Origin: an uncultured Fretibacterium sp.
Lineage (GTDB): Bacteria > Synergistota > Synergistia > Synergistales > Aminobacteriaceae
NCBI GenBank assembly: GCA_937915835.1
Contig: CALGHA010000006.1
Span: 1-6,674, forward strand
Direction: 5' to 3'
Length of the DNA: 6,674 nucleotides
Below are positions 5,862-6,674 of this stretch, piece after piece. A program made the translations under genes and the position numbers. The notes below the pieces were generated by a model that saw nothing but the letters and a program-made list of their open reading frames with translations, was not told the DNA's origin and did not search any database. How positions within the stretch are numbered: position 1 is the stretch's first letter; each line of letters begins with the position of its first letter.

Positions 5862-6674
5862 TTATCTCCCAAAATAATGTCGCTTAAACAAGAATAAACT
5901 CACTGACAATAAAATTATTCCCATTCCAGAAACTTCACAGCCGCTTGAAGTTTTCCCGTCATCGCCGGAAGCAGCAGTAATTGATAAGCTCACTGGTTCT
6001 CCGTTCAAAACTGAGCTGTCATATTCACCTGCAAGATTATCGTTCAACATGTCATAGAGAAAAATTTTCCCGCCAATTATCGCCGCAAGAGCATTATTTC
6101 CCTCATCCCTGATCGTCTGAAGTTGTGAGCCCGTCTTGTTCTCCTGCAAAGGCGTAATATCCTGGCTCTCGTTGTCGTAATGATATAAATCGCAGGTGTA
6201 AACATCTCCTGAAAGTTCCTGAGTCGTGAAGTAAAAGCCGTGTCCATAATCCTGGCATAACGTCTTCACAGGTTCGTCCGAACTCACAAGCCGCACAAAT
6301 TGGCCTCTGTCAAGAACATCTACTCCATTTGGATGAGCCGTAACAATTCTTCCATTGCTAAGCCATCCCATAAACGAAGCCGCGTAATCCGTCTCAACAC
6401 GAACATAACCTTCTACATTTTCTTTAAGCTGACCGTCAAATCTCATAGCTACACTCTTATTAGGATTTACGTTCAAGAGAGCATATACGTGATAATAATC
6501 TGAAAGAATGTTTACTGTTTTAGGCGTTGAAGTGTCTCCAGATTCCGGCTCATAAGTGTAAATATGTCCCTGCTCAAAATCTTCTGTATTGAACTCGATA
6601 ACTGAAGCATTCTCGCGTGAAGCCACGAATAATCCTCTGCCGTTGTATGAACTTAATGCAGATTGAACGTTATA
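5862..6674 (-). CDS. Predicted exported protein with Synergist-CTERM-type sorting tail (N-terminus outside window)
   Basis: The frame is open through the right edge: 270 residues and a TAA at 5864-5862. The GTG at 6626 is not a start, since 16 further codons (YNVQSALSSYNGRGLF) precede it. The body is polar with recurring short strands such as GRIVTAHPNGVDVL, GGKIFLYDML and HIYTYEPESGD, resembling a beta-propeller or similar extracellular repeat protein, though no named domain is certain. The end is tripartite: GKTSSGCEVSG with Cys near residue 246, a hydrophobic helix GMGIILLSVSLFLF, then basic KRHYFGR. This is the form of C-terminal sorting domains with an invariant Cys, and I recognise it as the Synergist-CTERM type. 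Such proteins are exported with an N-terminal signal peptide, expected beyond the edge, and processed at the C-terminus by an enzyme not seen here. Function is unknown; surface location is inferred from the tail. Confidence 0.8.
   Translation of the reverse strand, partial: YNVQSALSSYNGRGLFVASRENASVIEFNTEDFEQGHIYTYEPESGDTSTPKTVNILSDYYHVYALLNVNPNKSVAMRFDGQLKENVEGYVRVETDYAASFMGWLSNGRIVTAHPNGVDVLDRGQFVRLVSSDEPVKTLCQDYGHGFYFTTQELSGDVYTCDLYHYDNESQDITPLQENKTGSQLQTIRDEGNNALAAIIGGKIFLYDMLNDNLAGEYDSSVLNGEPVSLSITAASGDDGKTSSGCEVSGMGIILLSVSLFLFKRHYFGR

Noticed and set aside
6624..6626. GTG at 6626 as the start of the right-hand gene
   Set aside because: The same frame stays open for 16 more codons to the window edge, there is no ribosome site, and an exported protein needs a signal peptide that is not seen after this GTG.

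Overview
The window looks like a chromosomal stretch of a Gram-negative, probably gut- or rumen-associated member of the Synergistota. The main evidence is the right-hand partial protein, which ends in what I recognise as a Synergist-CTERM type sorting tail (Ser-Ser-Gly-Cys, hydrophobic helix, basic end). A lysophospholipid-transporter-like protein and a GT8 sugar transferase of the lipopolysaccharide/surface-glycan type also fit an outer-membrane organism. The phylum is an inference, not a measurement.

Layout. At the left edge (1-758, minus) lies the N-terminal 252 residues of a DNA methyltransferase of the type III Mod-like kind, cut off by the window edge. Between it and the next intact gene (about 760-1800) there is no convincing intact gene. 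The plus strand there carries a series of short, frame-broken coding remnants: a Q/N-rich hydrophilic protein, a small gene with a very good ribosome binding site but a frameshift, a 37-residue ORF overlapping it, and the start of an SH3b domain. A bidirectional hairpin terminator at 1801-1839 separates this debris from a minus-strand pair reading right to left, cysS (cysteinyl-tRNA synthetase, 4543-3104, GTG start) followed 3 bases later by an LplT-like MFS transporter (3100-1838).

Upstream of cysS sits a GT8 glycosyltransferase gene (minus, 5545-4607). As it stands it starts late and lacks the first strand of the GT8 fold. The missing N-terminus is encoded directly upstream in the same frame (5546-5671) but has no start codon. 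A well-placed ribosome binding site, start codons and promoter do exist further upstream, but three copies of a 7-base tandem repeat (TTGGGCG, 5641-5661) throw them out of frame. One or four copies would restore a single reading frame with a complete GT8 N-terminus. This is the best candidate in the window for an undescribed mechanism: a heptanucleotide slippage switch for a surface-sugar transferase.

At the right edge (6674-5862, minus) is the C-terminal 270 residues of a predicted exported protein with the sorting tail, followed by a strong intrinsic terminator (5799-5761). All intact genes read on the minus strand; only the debris reads on the plus strand. Functionally the window mixes one housekeeping gene (cysS), one membrane-lipid gene, and three accessory or surface functions (DNA modification, glycan transfer, sorted surface protein).
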